Made by a program: the position numbers and the translations under genes | In this document: in pieces, positions 1 to 8,447 of the stretch | How positions within the stretch are numbered: the stretch's first letter is position 1 | Layout: each line of letters begins with the position of its first letter | From: an uncultured Clostridia bacterium | Lineage (GTDB): Bacteria; Bacillota; Clostridia; Christensenellales; UBA1242 | Assembly: GCA_944372585.1 (NCBI GenBank) | Contig: CALVZQ010000002.1 | Coordinates: forward strand, 95,425-159,424 | DNA: 64,000 nucleotides | Direction: 5' to 3' | The notes under the pieces: model-generated | Databases searched by the model: none | What the model saw: only the letters and a program-made list of their open reading frames with translations | Told to the model about the DNA's origin: nothing

Positions 1-1367
1 GAAGCTTGTGCAATTTTGATTGCTTCCTTCACAGTTTCATCATCGGCATTATTGTCTCCAAAATTGACATTTGACTTAACTGTCCCACTGAAAAGAACCC
101 CTCTTTGTGGAACATAACCAATCTTTTGATTTAAACTTTCCAAATCATATTGCTTGACATCAACTCCGTCAATCAAAACTTTTCCTTCGGTTGCATCATA
201 AAGTCTTGGAATAAGGTTGATAAGAGTGCTTTTTCCACTCCCCGTCGAACCAATAAAGGCAACGGTCTCCCCTTCTTTTGCTTCAAAACTGATGTCCCTA
301 AGCACATATTCATCTGCATCAGGGTATTTGAAAGAAACATGATCAAAAACAACAGACGCAGAACGATTTGAATTGATATCCTTGAATTCTCCAGAAACAA
401 TTGAATCTTTTGTGTCCAAAACTTCGTTTATTCTCTTTGCAGAAACAAGTGCTCTTGGCATCAATATGAAAATCATAATCAAAAGCATGAAGGCGGCAAT
501 AACCTGAATTCCATATTGCATGAAGGTCGTCATGTTTGCCAGCATTATTGGATTGTCAACAATGTAAGCCCCGATCCAGTAGATCGCAAGAGAAAGTCCA
601 CTCATCAGCAAATTCATGCCAGGACTCATAATTCCCATTACTCTGTTGACAAAAAGATGTGTTTTTGTCAGTTTATCGTTGTAGTTTTCAAATTTTTTGT
701 TTTGAAAATCCTCTGCATTTGATGCACGAACAACTCTGATTCCTGTCAAATTTTCGTCAGTGACACGGTTGATATCATCAGTCATGGTCTGAATTTTCTT
801 AAATTTTGGAATTGCAACAATCACAATTATTGCAACCATCAAAATCAAAAAGCCAATTGCAACTGCAAGTGCTGTTGACCATTGCCAACCTTTTGACAAA
901 ATTTCCAAAACAGACCAAATGGCAAGAATCGGTGCCTTTATGATCGCCTGCGTTCCCAATGCAAGAAACACTTGCACTTGTGTGACATCGTTTGTTGTTC
1001 TTGTAATCAAACTTGCTGTTGAAAACTTGTTGATTTCGGCAAGAGAAAACCCTTGAATTTTGTTGTATATCTTTCCTCTCAAATTGTAAGCAAGACGAGA
1101 TGAAAGGTTTGCTGTGCAGAAACCAACACAGATTGCACTTGCCAAACTTCCAAAAGCACACGCAAGCATGTATCCGCCATTAACCAAAATGACAGACATC
1201 TCCGCTTCCAAACCTTCTTGGAGTTTTGCAAGTTCCAACATTATGTTTTCAGTGTAAGATGGAAGTTCTAAATCAAGCCACACCTGCAAAACAATAAGCC
1301 CACAAACAATGACTATAAACAAATAGTCGATCCATTTCAAATTTTTAAATAATCTTAAAATATTCAT
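1..1367 (-). CDS. ABC exporter half-transporter (fused permease-ATPase), C-terminus cut by window edge
   Basis: This is an inner-membrane multidrug/lipid-type ABC exporter subunit; such proteins usually work as a heterodimer with a second subunit, probably encoded beyond the left edge. The first 455 residues are visible. An N-terminal six-helix exporter domain covers roughly residues 10-310. The nucleotide-binding domain follows, with Walker A GSTGSGKS at about 373-380 and a Q-loop region (VPQRGVLFSGTV) near 425. The ABC signature and Walker B lie outside the window. The start ATG at 1367 has a GAGGAAG ribosome-binding site and follows the MarR gene by 16 nt, so the two are probably one operon. 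The substrate cannot be told from sequence. Confidence 0.9.
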   Translation of the reverse strand, partial: MNILRLFKNLKWIDYLFIVIVCGLIVLQVWLDLELPSYTENIMLELAKLQEGLEAEMSVILVNGGYMLACAFGSLASAICVGFCTANLSSRLAYNLRGKIYNKIQGFSLAEINKFSTASLITRTTNDVTQVQVFLALGTQAIIKAPILAIWSVLEILSKGWQWSTALAVAIGFLILMVAIIVIVAIPKFKKIQTMTDDINRVTDENLTGIRVVRASNAEDFQNKKFENYNDKLTKTHLFVNRVMGIMSPGMNLLMSGLSLAIYWIGAYIVDNPIMLANMTTFMQYGIQVIAAFMLLIMIFILMPRALVSAKRINEVLDTKDSIVSGEFKDINSNRSASVVFDHVSFKYPDADEYVLRDISFEAKEGETVAFIGSTGSGKSTLINLIPRLYDATEGKVLIDGVDVKQYDLESLNQKIGYVPQRGVLFSGTVKSNVNFGDNNADDETVKEAIKIAQA

Positions 1368-1383
1368 ACTTCCTCACCCAAAT

Positions 1384-1812
1384 TCAATTTTCTTGATTCT
1401 CAATGTTATGTTTGATTTTGTCCACAATCAGAGAAAATGTCTCTTTGTCTTGCATTGACAATCCCTCTTCAATCTTTTTTTCAAGGTTTGCCATTCTCTG
1501 CTCAAATTCGACAATAACCTTTTTTGCTTTTTCACATAATATGATTTTCTTCAGTCTTCCATCATTTGAGCAAGGAATCCTTTTGATATATCCTTTTTTT
1601 GTCAAACTTTGCAAAATGACAGTTGCTGTTGAGCCTCTCACATCAATCAATTTTTCAACATCTTTTTGGTAAACATCTCCATTCTCATGGTCATAAAGAA
1701 ATTTCAAAACCATCAATTGCCCACCTGTTGCATCAAAATCTTTTGATTCTTTTTCAAACCTTCTCATCATCGTGTGATGCAATGACTTCATCGATAAAAT
1801 GATTGAAAACAC
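1384..1812 (-). CDS. MarR-family transcriptional regulator
   Basis: This 142-aa protein has the size and winged-helix layout of MarR repressors. The recognition helix/wing region is around residues 55-90 (DVRGSTATVILQSLTKKGYI, then the basic wing with NDGRLKKI). The start is GTG at 1812, chosen because GGAGGAG sits 6 nt upstream. A palindrome overlapping the upstream region is a good operator candidate. It directly precedes an ABC exporter gene, the classic arrangement of a drug-responsive MarR that controls itself and an efflux pump. The ligand is unknown. Confidence 0.9.
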   Translation of the reverse strand: MFSIILSMKSLHHTMMRRFEKESKDFDATGGQLMVLKFLYDHENGDVYQKDVEKLIDVRGSTATVILQSLTKKGYIKRIPCSNDGRLKKIILCEKAKKVIVEFEQRMANLEKKIEEGLSMQDKETFSLIVDKIKHNIENQEN

Positions 1813-1827
1813 TTTTCTCCTCCGATT

Positions 1828-1853
1828 GTTAGCATACTAACTATTTATATGCT
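1828..1853 (-). promoter_or_regulatory. Probable MarR operator (inverted repeat)
   Basis: GTTAGCATACTAAC at 1828-1841 has perfect 5-bp arms (GTTAG/CTAAC). It overlaps a second inverted repeat, AGCATA at 1831-1836 paired with TATGCT at 1848-1853. The position 16-40 bp upstream of the marR start fits autorepression. Assignment is by position and symmetry only. Confidence 0.6.
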
Positions 1854-1890
1854 TTTCCGAGATAAAAGTCAACTGATTTTCAAAAGTTTC

Positions 1891-1924
1891 AAAAAAAGTG
1901 ACAACAAATTTAGGTTGCCACTTC
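1891..1924 (-). terminator. Rho-independent terminator of the ESCRT-like operon
   Basis: On the minus strand, GAAGTGGCAAC and GTTGTCACTT form a stem with one G-U pair, followed by a run of seven T. It lies 12 nt past the stop of the 1,269-aa gene and closes the eight-gene operon. Confidence 0.8.
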
Positions 1925-1936
1925 TTTTATTGTTTG

Positions 1937-4900
1937 TCATTTTAAGGTAGGATATGATGAACTGCTGATGTTCCAAACTTCTTCATCAAACCCCAATCTT
2001 TCATCATAGAATCTTGTTGTCAGATTCAAGCAATTATCAGCCTGCGCTGAGGAGAATTTTGTTTCTCCAACAAGATTGATTGTTGAATTTGTGAAACTTG
2101 AAGAAACTTTTCCTCCAAGTCCACCAACAAGTCCACCAACTTTAATGGAAGGTCCAACATTGAGTTGAACAATTGAATAACTGGTTTGAATGCTGTCAGA
2201 CAATGTGGAATTTTCGTATTGTCCATACAAACCACCGACATAACCACTTCCGCCAAAATCGGATGTGTCAATTTGTCCAGTTGAATAGTTGTTTTTGCTG
2301 CTGCTGTATCCCTGTCCAACAAGTCCGCCTGCAACAACCCTTCCACCTGTTCCATTGACGTTCAAGCTCATGTTGCTTACATTCTGCGAGATGTTTATGT
2401 TCTCAGCATCTAAATGCCTCAACATTCCAACAAGCCCACCTGCATAAACATTTTCTGTTTCAGTCGAATTTATCACAACATTACCATTGCTTGTGGATTT
2501 GTTTATTGTCGTTTGCCTTGTGCCACTCACAACTTCTCCGACAACTCCACCAAATTTCAAAGTCGCTTGTTCAATATTGATTGTGATTGTCAAATTTGTC
2601 GTACAATTCAAAACTTCACCATCTGCCAAAGTTCCACAAACTCCCCCAACAATTGCATTTTCATTGAAGTTAAGAGTCACCGTTCCGAAAACAGAACAAT
2701 TTTCGATTATTCCATGATTTGATGTTGCAACGGTCCCAAATATGCCTACATCAGAATAAGTTTTCTCAGTCAAATGAATGTCAAGATTTCTTATCTCACC
2801 ACTGTTTCTCTTAAACAATCCAAGTCTGTCCTGATTTTCATCAAACTGCAAGTTTGTTATTGAATGTCCATCGCCGTCCAGAGTTCCACTGAAATTGAAA
2901 GATGTCCATGAAATGTCTTTCATGTCAATGTCAGTTGTCAGTTTAAAATTGGAATATGAGGCGTTTTTGAGCAAAATTTTCATATCATTTGCAGAATTAA
3001 TGTTCATAGAGATTGGAAAAAGATAGAGTCCACAACACATCAAAATCAGATTTAATCCCGCAATTGCAACCAATGTCAAATTGGCTGAATTCCAACCTTT
3101 TGTAAGTTTTGATTTTTTGATCTTGCAAACAATCAAATTGACAATTCCAATAATTGTCGTTATTATGACTGAAACAATCAAAAACTCTTGACTGAAATAC
3201 ATATACACTTCTTTTGGCGCAAAGAGAAGAACGGCCAATAGCAACGTTGTAAACAAAAGTGGAAACAACTCCAAAAATATGTACAAAAACTTCTTCAAAA
3301 ACTTGTCCTTTTTGATGTCTTTGATTTGTTTTGTCATTTGTTTTTCTTTTGTTTTTTCATCTTGCAGGATTGTTTTCAGTCCTTCGTCTTTGTTGAGCAA
3401 GTCAACCACATTAACAGAAGAATTGAGAGTCAAGTTCAACGCTTCCAATCGCATGTTGATTTTGGAAAAAATGTCTTGATATTCTTTAAAATCAGACACC
3501 TTTTCAATTTTTTCAATATAACTCTCGAAAGGCTTCAGTTGAAGACGATAATATTTCACCCCCTTCAAAACTCTTTCTCTTTCTTGCTTCTCCATTTCCA
3601 AGAGAATTTTTTCGTTTCGTTCAACAAACTCTTTCAGTTCTTGAATCAAATGGATTTTGTCCGGCATATCTTCTTTGAAATCCAACTTTTCGCCAGAATA
3701 AAGGTTTATTTTGCTCGTGATCTCTGCATATTTTTCAGTTTGTTCTTCGTTTGACAAACTTAGCAGTGTCTCCCATTCAGGCATCTGAGAGATTTTGACT
3801 TTTGACATGATAAGTTCGCTGTCTGTCTTGCAATGAATTTTGACTTTGATAAGTTGCCAGTACAACTCCCCATTTGAATTGTCTTTCGAAATGGCAATTG
3901 AAAGATATTTTTCCGCTTGTTTAAAGAACCCTTGCCCCTGAAAAGCATTGGCAATGCTTCTTAAGATTTTCACCAGCTTGGCATTTTCAGACACATAGGA
4001 AAGATAGAAATCTAATTGTGCCTCTGCCTTGTCCAAATCATAGAATGAAATCGGCAAAATCATATCAACAATCGATGAAATAAATTGCGCTCTTGTGTTT
4101 TCTCCCAGATATTTGAAAACACCTTCAATTTCATCTTTGTTGCGATAAGAAAGTTTGTCTTCATCAGTCTTGAAATGTTGCAACAAAAGAGCAATATTGC
4201 TTGGTTCATGACCTTCGTCAATATCCAATATCTTTTGGTAATATTTCTGATCATCGCTTTTTTGTGCAAGCATGAAATAAAATTCCACAAAGCGCTCAAT
4301 TTCGTCACTTTTGAAACATTTAAGAACTTTATCAATCAATTCCTCATTCAATGTTTCAACCGCTTTGTTCTCCGCCTTCTTCACAAAATTGTCGCGATTT
4401 GGAGAACTATATTGCGCCAGATACAAAAGAAAGGCATTATAATATTCTTCGCTGTCAAGTTTGATAATCAGATTTTCCCAACTGTCAACAAAATACTCTG
4501 CAAAATCTTTTGACGCATAGGTCAGAATCTTGTCAATTTTCTCCTTATCCCTGAAATTTGCAATGTTTTGAAAAAACTCTTCCTGTGTTTCTATTTTGTT
4601 CTCTGCCATAAGTTGAGCAAAGAGCAATTCAGAATTGTTTTCATCTTTTTCCAAACCTTTTGAAATCAAGTCCGAAGCAGAAGAAAAATCTCCATTTTTC
4701 AAAGTCAAAAAAATCCACTTGATTTTGTTTGCATCACTAAGCTCAATGTTGTCAACATGATAATGCCCAAGTTCGCTTGGACTGATGCTTTCAATGTCGA
4801 CATATGCTTTTCTTTGCGGCTCAACTTTTTCGATTTTGACAGTGTCTATTTTGGCAAGTTCTTGGATAGAATTTTCCATCTCTTTTTTGACTTTGACTTG

Positions 4901-5746
4901 AATGTCTTGCAAGAATGAAGTTTGTGCCATATCAACAACGCTCTTGCAAGCAATCAATTCTTTCGGAACATCAGAAACTGAAACATTTGCAGAATCCAAA
5001 GCAACAATCAAACTGCTTCTTGTTTTCTTTTTTTGCGAAGCAAAATAAAGATATCTGTCATACAAGTTTTTGATTTCTCCTGCATTATATCCCTTTTTGT
5101 CATTTGCAAAAAAGATGAAAATCTTTGCCGTTTGCAAAGCCAGGAAAGTGTTTTCTTCTCTTTCTTTTTGAGGAAGATCTTGAACAAAATAAATCTCAAG
5201 GTTTTGTTTCTTGAGTTCTTCAATTGTTTTTGAAACCAAATTTTCTTCATTTTTGTCAAAATGAAGTGCGCAAGCAATGATGTCATAGTGTTTTTTGCTT
5301 GATTCCTCCAAAAAGGACTTTCTGATTCTTTCAATCCTTTTTGCTTGGTCATTATAGGTTTTTGCCACTTCTGGTGGAGCATTTTTAACCGCCAACTTGA
5401 AATCTTCATCTTCCAAAATGGAAGGTATTTCATCACCAAAAAAACGTGGACGTTTTGATGTTCCTCTTTTGTTTGTGTAAAAAACGATTTTGTATTTCGC
5501 CTGAACTTTTCCATAATGTCCTTCAAATGACAGCGGATAAAGTGACAAAATTTTGTCAAATTCCTCTTTTGCCTGATCAAACTGACAATCTCTGAGTTTT
5601 TCATAGGCCCCGATTGTGAGAACCTCTTCCTCTTTTGAAGCTTGTTCGTCGACATAGAGAGACCCACAGAACATACATTTGACCATGTTCTGCCCTACGA
5701 CTTTATATTGCCTTCCTCCACAATTCTTACAAACGCGTTCTCTCAC
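1937..5746 (-). CDS. Zinc-ribbon/TIR-like/TPR/transmembrane protein with extracellular GLUG-type repeats
   Basis: This 1,269-aa multidomain protein is the last gene of the operon. An N-terminal zinc ribbon uses C6, C9, C24 and C27. Residues about 45-150 resemble the TPR-like module found before TIR domains in Bacillota zinc-ribbon-TIR proteins. Residues about 153-295 are a divergent TIR-like domain (YDIIACALHF; ALQTAKIFIFFAN; VVDMAQTSFLQDI). A long helical/TPR-like region runs to about 800. Three membrane helices lie at roughly 820-850, 858-880 and 895-917. The last 350 residues carry repeated GG(L/V)VG-type motifs of the GLUG/beta-helix adhesin kind. With three helices the N-terminus would be cytosolic and the repeats outside, so the protein could carry a surface signal to an internal TIR-like domain. 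Start is GTG with AAGGA upstream. NADase activity is not established: the TIR core is degenerate. Confidence 0.75.
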   Translation of the reverse strand: MRERVCKNCGGRQYKVVGQNMVKCMFCGSLYVDEQASKEEEVLTIGAYEKLRDCQFDQAKEEFDKILSLYPLSFEGHYGKVQAKYKIVFYTNKRGTSKRPRFFGDEIPSILEDEDFKLAVKNAPPEVAKTYNDQAKRIERIRKSFLEESSKKHYDIIACALHFDKNEENLVSKTIEELKKQNLEIYFVQDLPQKEREENTFLALQTAKIFIFFANDKKGYNAGEIKNLYDRYLYFASQKKKTRSSLIVALDSANVSVSDVPKELIACKSVVDMAQTSFLQDIQVKVKKEMENSIQELAKIDTVKIEKVEPQRKAYVDIESISPSELGHYHVDNIELSDANKIKWIFLTLKNGDFSSASDLISKGLEKDENNSELLFAQLMAENKIETQEEFFQNIANFRDKEKIDKILTYASKDFAEYFVDSWENLIIKLDSEEYYNAFLLYLAQYSSPNRDNFVKKAENKAVETLNEELIDKVLKCFKSDEIERFVEFYFMLAQKSDDQKYYQKILDIDEGHEPSNIALLLQHFKTDEDKLSYRNKDEIEGVFKYLGENTRAQFISSIVDMILPISFYDLDKAEAQLDFYLSYVSENAKLVKILRSIANAFQGQGFFKQAEKYLSIAISKDNSNGELYWQLIKVKIHCKTDSELIMSKVKISQMPEWETLLSLSNEEQTEKYAEITSKINLYSGEKLDFKEDMPDKIHLIQELKEFVERNEKILLEMEKQERERVLKGVKYYRLQLKPFESYIEKIEKVSDFKEYQDIFSKINMRLEALNLTLNSSVNVVDLLNKDEGLKTILQDEKTKEKQMTKQIKDIKKDKFLKKFLYIFLELFPLLFTTLLLAVLLFAPKEVYMYFSQEFLIVSVIITTIIGIVNLIVCKIKKSKLTKGWNSANLTLVAIAGLNLILMCCGLYLFPISMNINSANDMKILLKNASYSNFKLTTDIDMKDISWTSFNFSGTLDGDGHSITNLQFDENQDRLGLFKRNSGEIRNLDIHLTEKTYSDVGIFGTVATSNHGIIENCSVFGTVTLNFNENAIVGGVCGTLADGEVLNCTTNLTITINIEQATLKFGGVVGEVVSGTRQTTINKSTSNGNVVINSTETENVYAGGLVGMLRHLDAENINISQNVSNMSLNVNGTGGRVVAGGLVGQGYSSSKNNYSTGQIDTSDFGGSGYVGGLYGQYENSTLSDSIQTSYSIVQLNVGPSIKVGGLVGGLGGKVSSSFTNSTINLVGETKFSSAQADNCLNLTTRFYDERLGFDEEVWNISSSSYPTLK

Positions 5747-5756
5747 TCAAAATCCT

Positions 5757-6899
5757 TTATTTCTTGCCTTTTTTATTTTTTATGTAACTGTTGATTTCGT
5801 TGTTGTATTCCTCAAATTGCTTGAGTTCTTTTTCTGTCACACTTGGCGGCATTTTTTCCAAGACATCATCAAAATCGTTGTTTGTGACCAATATCACACT
5901 GTCCGTGGCAATCGCCTTAAGAAGTGGCTCGTCTTTAGCCCTGTCACAAAGTTCTTCAATGTCTGCACCGCTGTACATCTCAGTTTGCTCAACAATTCTG
6001 TCAATATCAAAATCTTTGGCAACTGGAACGCCTTTCATGTTTTTTTCAATCATAAATTTTCTTGCTGGCGCATCTGGAAGTGGCAAATATATCTTCTGAG
6101 AAAATCTCCCAGAACGCATTGCCGCACTGTCAATATCCCAAGGTCTGTTTGTCGCACCCAAAAGAAGCAGGTTTGGATTTCTTCCAGCAAAACCGTCTAT
6201 CTGTTGCAAAAATTCGTTGACACGTTTGTCGTTGTGAGTGTCAAGCCCACGTCTGCCAATAAGACTGTCCATTTCATCAATAAAAATGATTGCTCTGTCT
6301 TGTTTGTTTGCCTCTTGAAAAAGAGAGTTGATGTTTTTCTCACTGTCTCCGACCCATTTGCTGACAATGTCTGAACCCTTAACTGCATAAAATTTTGCGC
6401 CAACCTCATTTGCAATGGCTTTTGCAATCATTGTTTTTCCAGTTCCTGGAGGTCCATACAACAAGACCCCTCCGCCTGTTTTCTTTCCATACATTTTGTA
6501 TTTGTCAGGATATTTGATTGGATTGATCATTCTGATTGTAATTGCTTTTTTGACATCTTCCAACCCAGCAACATCACTAAATTTGATTTTCGGAATTTCT
6601 GCCGTCTGCCACTTTTTGACATCTTCATCTTCTTCGTCTTCTGTTTGGTCTGTTTTTTTGTTGATTTTTTCTGGTTTCTTGTGCAGATTGTCAGAAATTT
6701 CGACAAGTCTGCGCGCTCTATCCATGCGAACTTCTTTAAGTTTGCCTTGACTTTGCTTCGCCATCTGCATCATTGTTTCACTTGCCAACAAAAAGTTCCT
6801 TTTTGCCAGTGTTATGTTTCCTTTTTCTTTTGCTTCTTTCCCCTTTTTCATATAAAGGTTGAAAGTGTCGGACAAAACATTCATATTTGCTTCTTTCAT
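5757..6899 (-). CDS. Vps4-like AAA ATPase with N-terminal MIT-like domain
   Basis: This 380-aa classic AAA ATPase is close in pattern to Vps4/katanin/spastin (meiotic clade), which disassemble ESCRT-III polymers or sever microtubules. Seen: Walker A GPPGTGKT (149-156), aromatic pore loop 1 KWVGDSEK (181-188, Vps4 style), Walker B IIFIDEMD (204-211), sensor ATNRPWDIDSA (249-259), arginine fingers R262/R265, IYLPLPD, YSGADIEELC, and a C-terminal helix with PSVTEKEL. Residues about 5-75 form a helical, MIT-like region (KEAKEKGNITLAKRNFLLAS). That domain in Vps4 binds ESCRT-III tails. It follows two ESCRT-III-like genes, 19 nt after the Ppx-like gene. Ribosome site GAGGG is close to ATG 6899; an internal ATG at 6884 is an alternative. 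The AAA call is firm; the Vps4 role is inference. Confidence 0.85.
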   Translation of the reverse strand: MKEANMNVLSDTFNLYMKKGKEAKEKGNITLAKRNFLLASETMMQMAKQSQGKLKEVRMDRARRLVEISDNLHKKPEKINKKTDQTEDEEDEDVKKWQTAEIPKIKFSDVAGLEDVKKAITIRMINPIKYPDKYKMYGKKTGGGVLLYGPPGTGKTMIAKAIANEVGAKFYAVKGSDIVSKWVGDSEKNINSLFQEANKQDRAIIFIDEMDSLIGRRGLDTHNDKRVNEFLQQIDGFAGRNPNLLLLGATNRPWDIDSAAMRSGRFSQKIYLPLPDAPARKFMIEKNMKGVPVAKDFDIDRIVEQTEMYSGADIEELCDRAKDEPLLKAIATDSVILVTNNDFDDVLEKMPPSVTEKELKQFEEYNNEINSYIKNKKGKK

Positions 6900-6918
6900 A
6901 AAACCCTCTTAAATCAAA

Positions 6919-7815
6919 TTAGGTGTCCTTAATCACCCCGTTAATCAAATTCATATCTGATGGGATAATTGTTTTGATTTTTGCTTTTTCAAAAATTGCT
7001 TGAGGCAAAACCGCACCTGCTCTTGCACCGTCCATCCATTTTGGATTTTGTGGCATTAGTGCATAAAGCTCGTCAAGTGTCATTTGATAGAATATTTTTT
7101 CATTCCCTTTGACAAAGTTTTCAAAACTAACCTTTTTGTCATGAATGTTGTCAAAAAACAAGTCATTGTCTTCCAATTCATATTTCGTCAATTTTTCAAA
7201 ACGTAGTTCTCCGCCTGTAAAAATTGCACAATCATAGTCGGTGTCAAATTTTTCGTTTTTAATTCTTTCCTTAACAAAATCAACCATATCTTCAATTCTT
7301 GCTGTTGAATATCTGTCATTTGAATTTGGAAAATTGTTCAAGAGATCGGCAACACCAACTTTCAAATTATGTCTTTGTGTGATTTTGTTGTTTTCAAATG
7401 TGACAAGTTCAGTCGTTTTTCCACCCATGTTGATAACCATAACTTTTTTGCCATTATAATCACTTTCCATAGCCTTTCCAATGTAATAATTTTCAATGCC
7501 ATGGCTGATTACATTGAAATATAAGTCAAACTTTTTATTGAACTCTTTAACTATCTCAATTTTTTGCTCCGCTGGGATTTCTCTAAATATCCCCGTTGCA
7601 AAAATGTACGTAGATTCAAAGTTTAAATGATATTTTTTTGTTATTTGAGCATAGTAGTCATAGAGCAATTCAAGATTATTCTCAGTGTTTCCCTTATCTT
7701 TGCTAAAACCATTTTTCAAATAAATTGAATGTTCTTCAACAAGTTTCAAAATCGTTCCATCAAAAGAATAAACCTTGATTGTTGAAGACCCCTGGTCAAT
7801 GTAATATTGCATCAT
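6919..7815 (-). CDS. Ppx/GppA-like ASKHA-fold protein
   Basis: This 298-aa protein has the nucleotide/phosphate-binding motifs of the exopolyphosphatase/guanosine-pentaphosphatase family in the actin/Hsp70/sugar-kinase fold. Phosphate-1 loop is DQGSSTIKVYSFDG (about 7-20), then ATGIFREIP (about 69-77), the second phosphate loop INMGGKTTELV (about 126-136), and a late SDMNLINGVI matching the family's C-terminal SxxGLRxG region. Family glycines in the second loop are partly changed (GGKT rather than GGGST). Family members hydrolyse polyphosphate or pppGpp. Inside a membrane-remodelling-like operon it may instead sense a nucleotide or phosphate signal; that is inference. Confidence 0.65.
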   Translation of the reverse strand: MMQYYIDQGSSTIKVYSFDGTILKLVEEHSIYLKNGFSKDKGNTENNLELLYDYYAQITKKYHLNFESTYIFATGIFREIPAEQKIEIVKEFNKKFDLYFNVISHGIENYYIGKAMESDYNGKKVMVINMGGKTTELVTFENNKITQRHNLKVGVADLLNNFPNSNDRYSTARIEDMVDFVKERIKNEKFDTDYDCAIFTGGELRFEKLTKYELEDNDLFFDNIHDKKVSFENFVKGNEKIFYQMTLDELYALMPQNPKWMDGARAGAVLPQAIFEKAKIKTIIPSDMNLINGVIKDT

Positions 7816-7837
7816 GCTCTACAATCCCTCCAAAGCA

Positions 7838-8443
7838 TTATTTTTCGCTGTCGCTTTCTGCTTCAATTTTCTTTCTGACTTCTTCCATTTCTTTGTCAAT
7901 GTTTTCACTTGACAATTCGTCTTGAGAAGCTTGTTCCATGATAAACTTTTCAAATTCTTCATCAGACATTTGCTTTCCGCTCTTGTCACGTCCCTGATTG
8001 TAGAAAGTTTCTTGACTCATTTCCATGAAATTGTCCATTTGGTCTGTTTGAGTCTCAACTGCAGCCATAGCTTCTTCAAATTGAGCCTGAATCTTTGCAA
8101 ATTCTTTTGCATCTGCAAGTTTTGTCATTTCCTTGCTTATGTCACTCATTCCACGCAAAAACTCAGATGTCATCATCGTCACATCTTTCATTTGTGCTGT
8201 GATTTCAAAGTTCAAAAGCATCTCTTGTGCTCTCTTCTGTTGTTGAAGAGTCATTCTGTATCCACTCAAAGCAAGATTGAATTGAGCATCAAGTCCTTTG
8301 AGTTTTGCTCTCTTTGCAGCGTCAATAAACACTTGTTTTTGTTCTTCCAAGCGGTTGATTTGCTTATTCATGGAATTGATTGTCCTTTTGATAAGCATTT
8401 TCTTTTCGATTTCTTTTTGTTGTTTTGATTTAAACAAAGCCAT
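7838..8443 (-). CDS. ESCRT-III (Snf7/CHMP)-like protein A
   Basis: This 201-aa, almost wholly helical protein resembles eukaryotic/archaeal ESCRT-III subunits. It has a basic N-terminus (MALFKSKQQKEIEKK), a long charged helical hairpin (about 18-110) with a YRMTLQQQKRAQEMLLNFE segment, and a CHMP2-like stretch (QMKDVTMMTSEFLRGMSDIS, then IQAQFEEAMAAVETQTDQM at about 118-136). A flexible acidic tail follows, ending in a short helix (IDKEMEEVRK, 182-191) whose hydrophobic spacing is like a MIM1 motif that MIT domains bind. It lies two genes upstream of an MIT-AAA ATPase. ESCRT-III proteins polymerise on membranes to bend or cut them. The other reading is a generic PspA-like or unrelated coiled coil. 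Confidence 0.6.
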   Translation of the reverse strand: MALFKSKQQKEIEKKMLIKRTINSMNKQINRLEEQKQVFIDAAKRAKLKGLDAQFNLALSGYRMTLQQQKRAQEMLLNFEITAQMKDVTMMTSEFLRGMSDISKEMTKLADAKEFAKIQAQFEEAMAAVETQTDQMDNFMEMSQETFYNQGRDKSGKQMSDEEFEKFIMEQASQDELSSENIDKEMEEVRKKIEAESDSEK

Positions 8444-8447
8444 TTTT

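Noticed and set aside
5757..6899. FtsH or p97-type AAA protease/segregase
   Set aside because: No HEXXH protease domain, only one AAA domain, and the sensor and pore motifs are Vps4-like.
7838..8443. Simple PspA/Vipp1 orthologue
   Set aside because: The N-terminus and central segment differ from PspA; the CHMP2-like stretch and acidic tail with a MIM1-like end fit ESCRT-III better, though the wider superfamily is shared.
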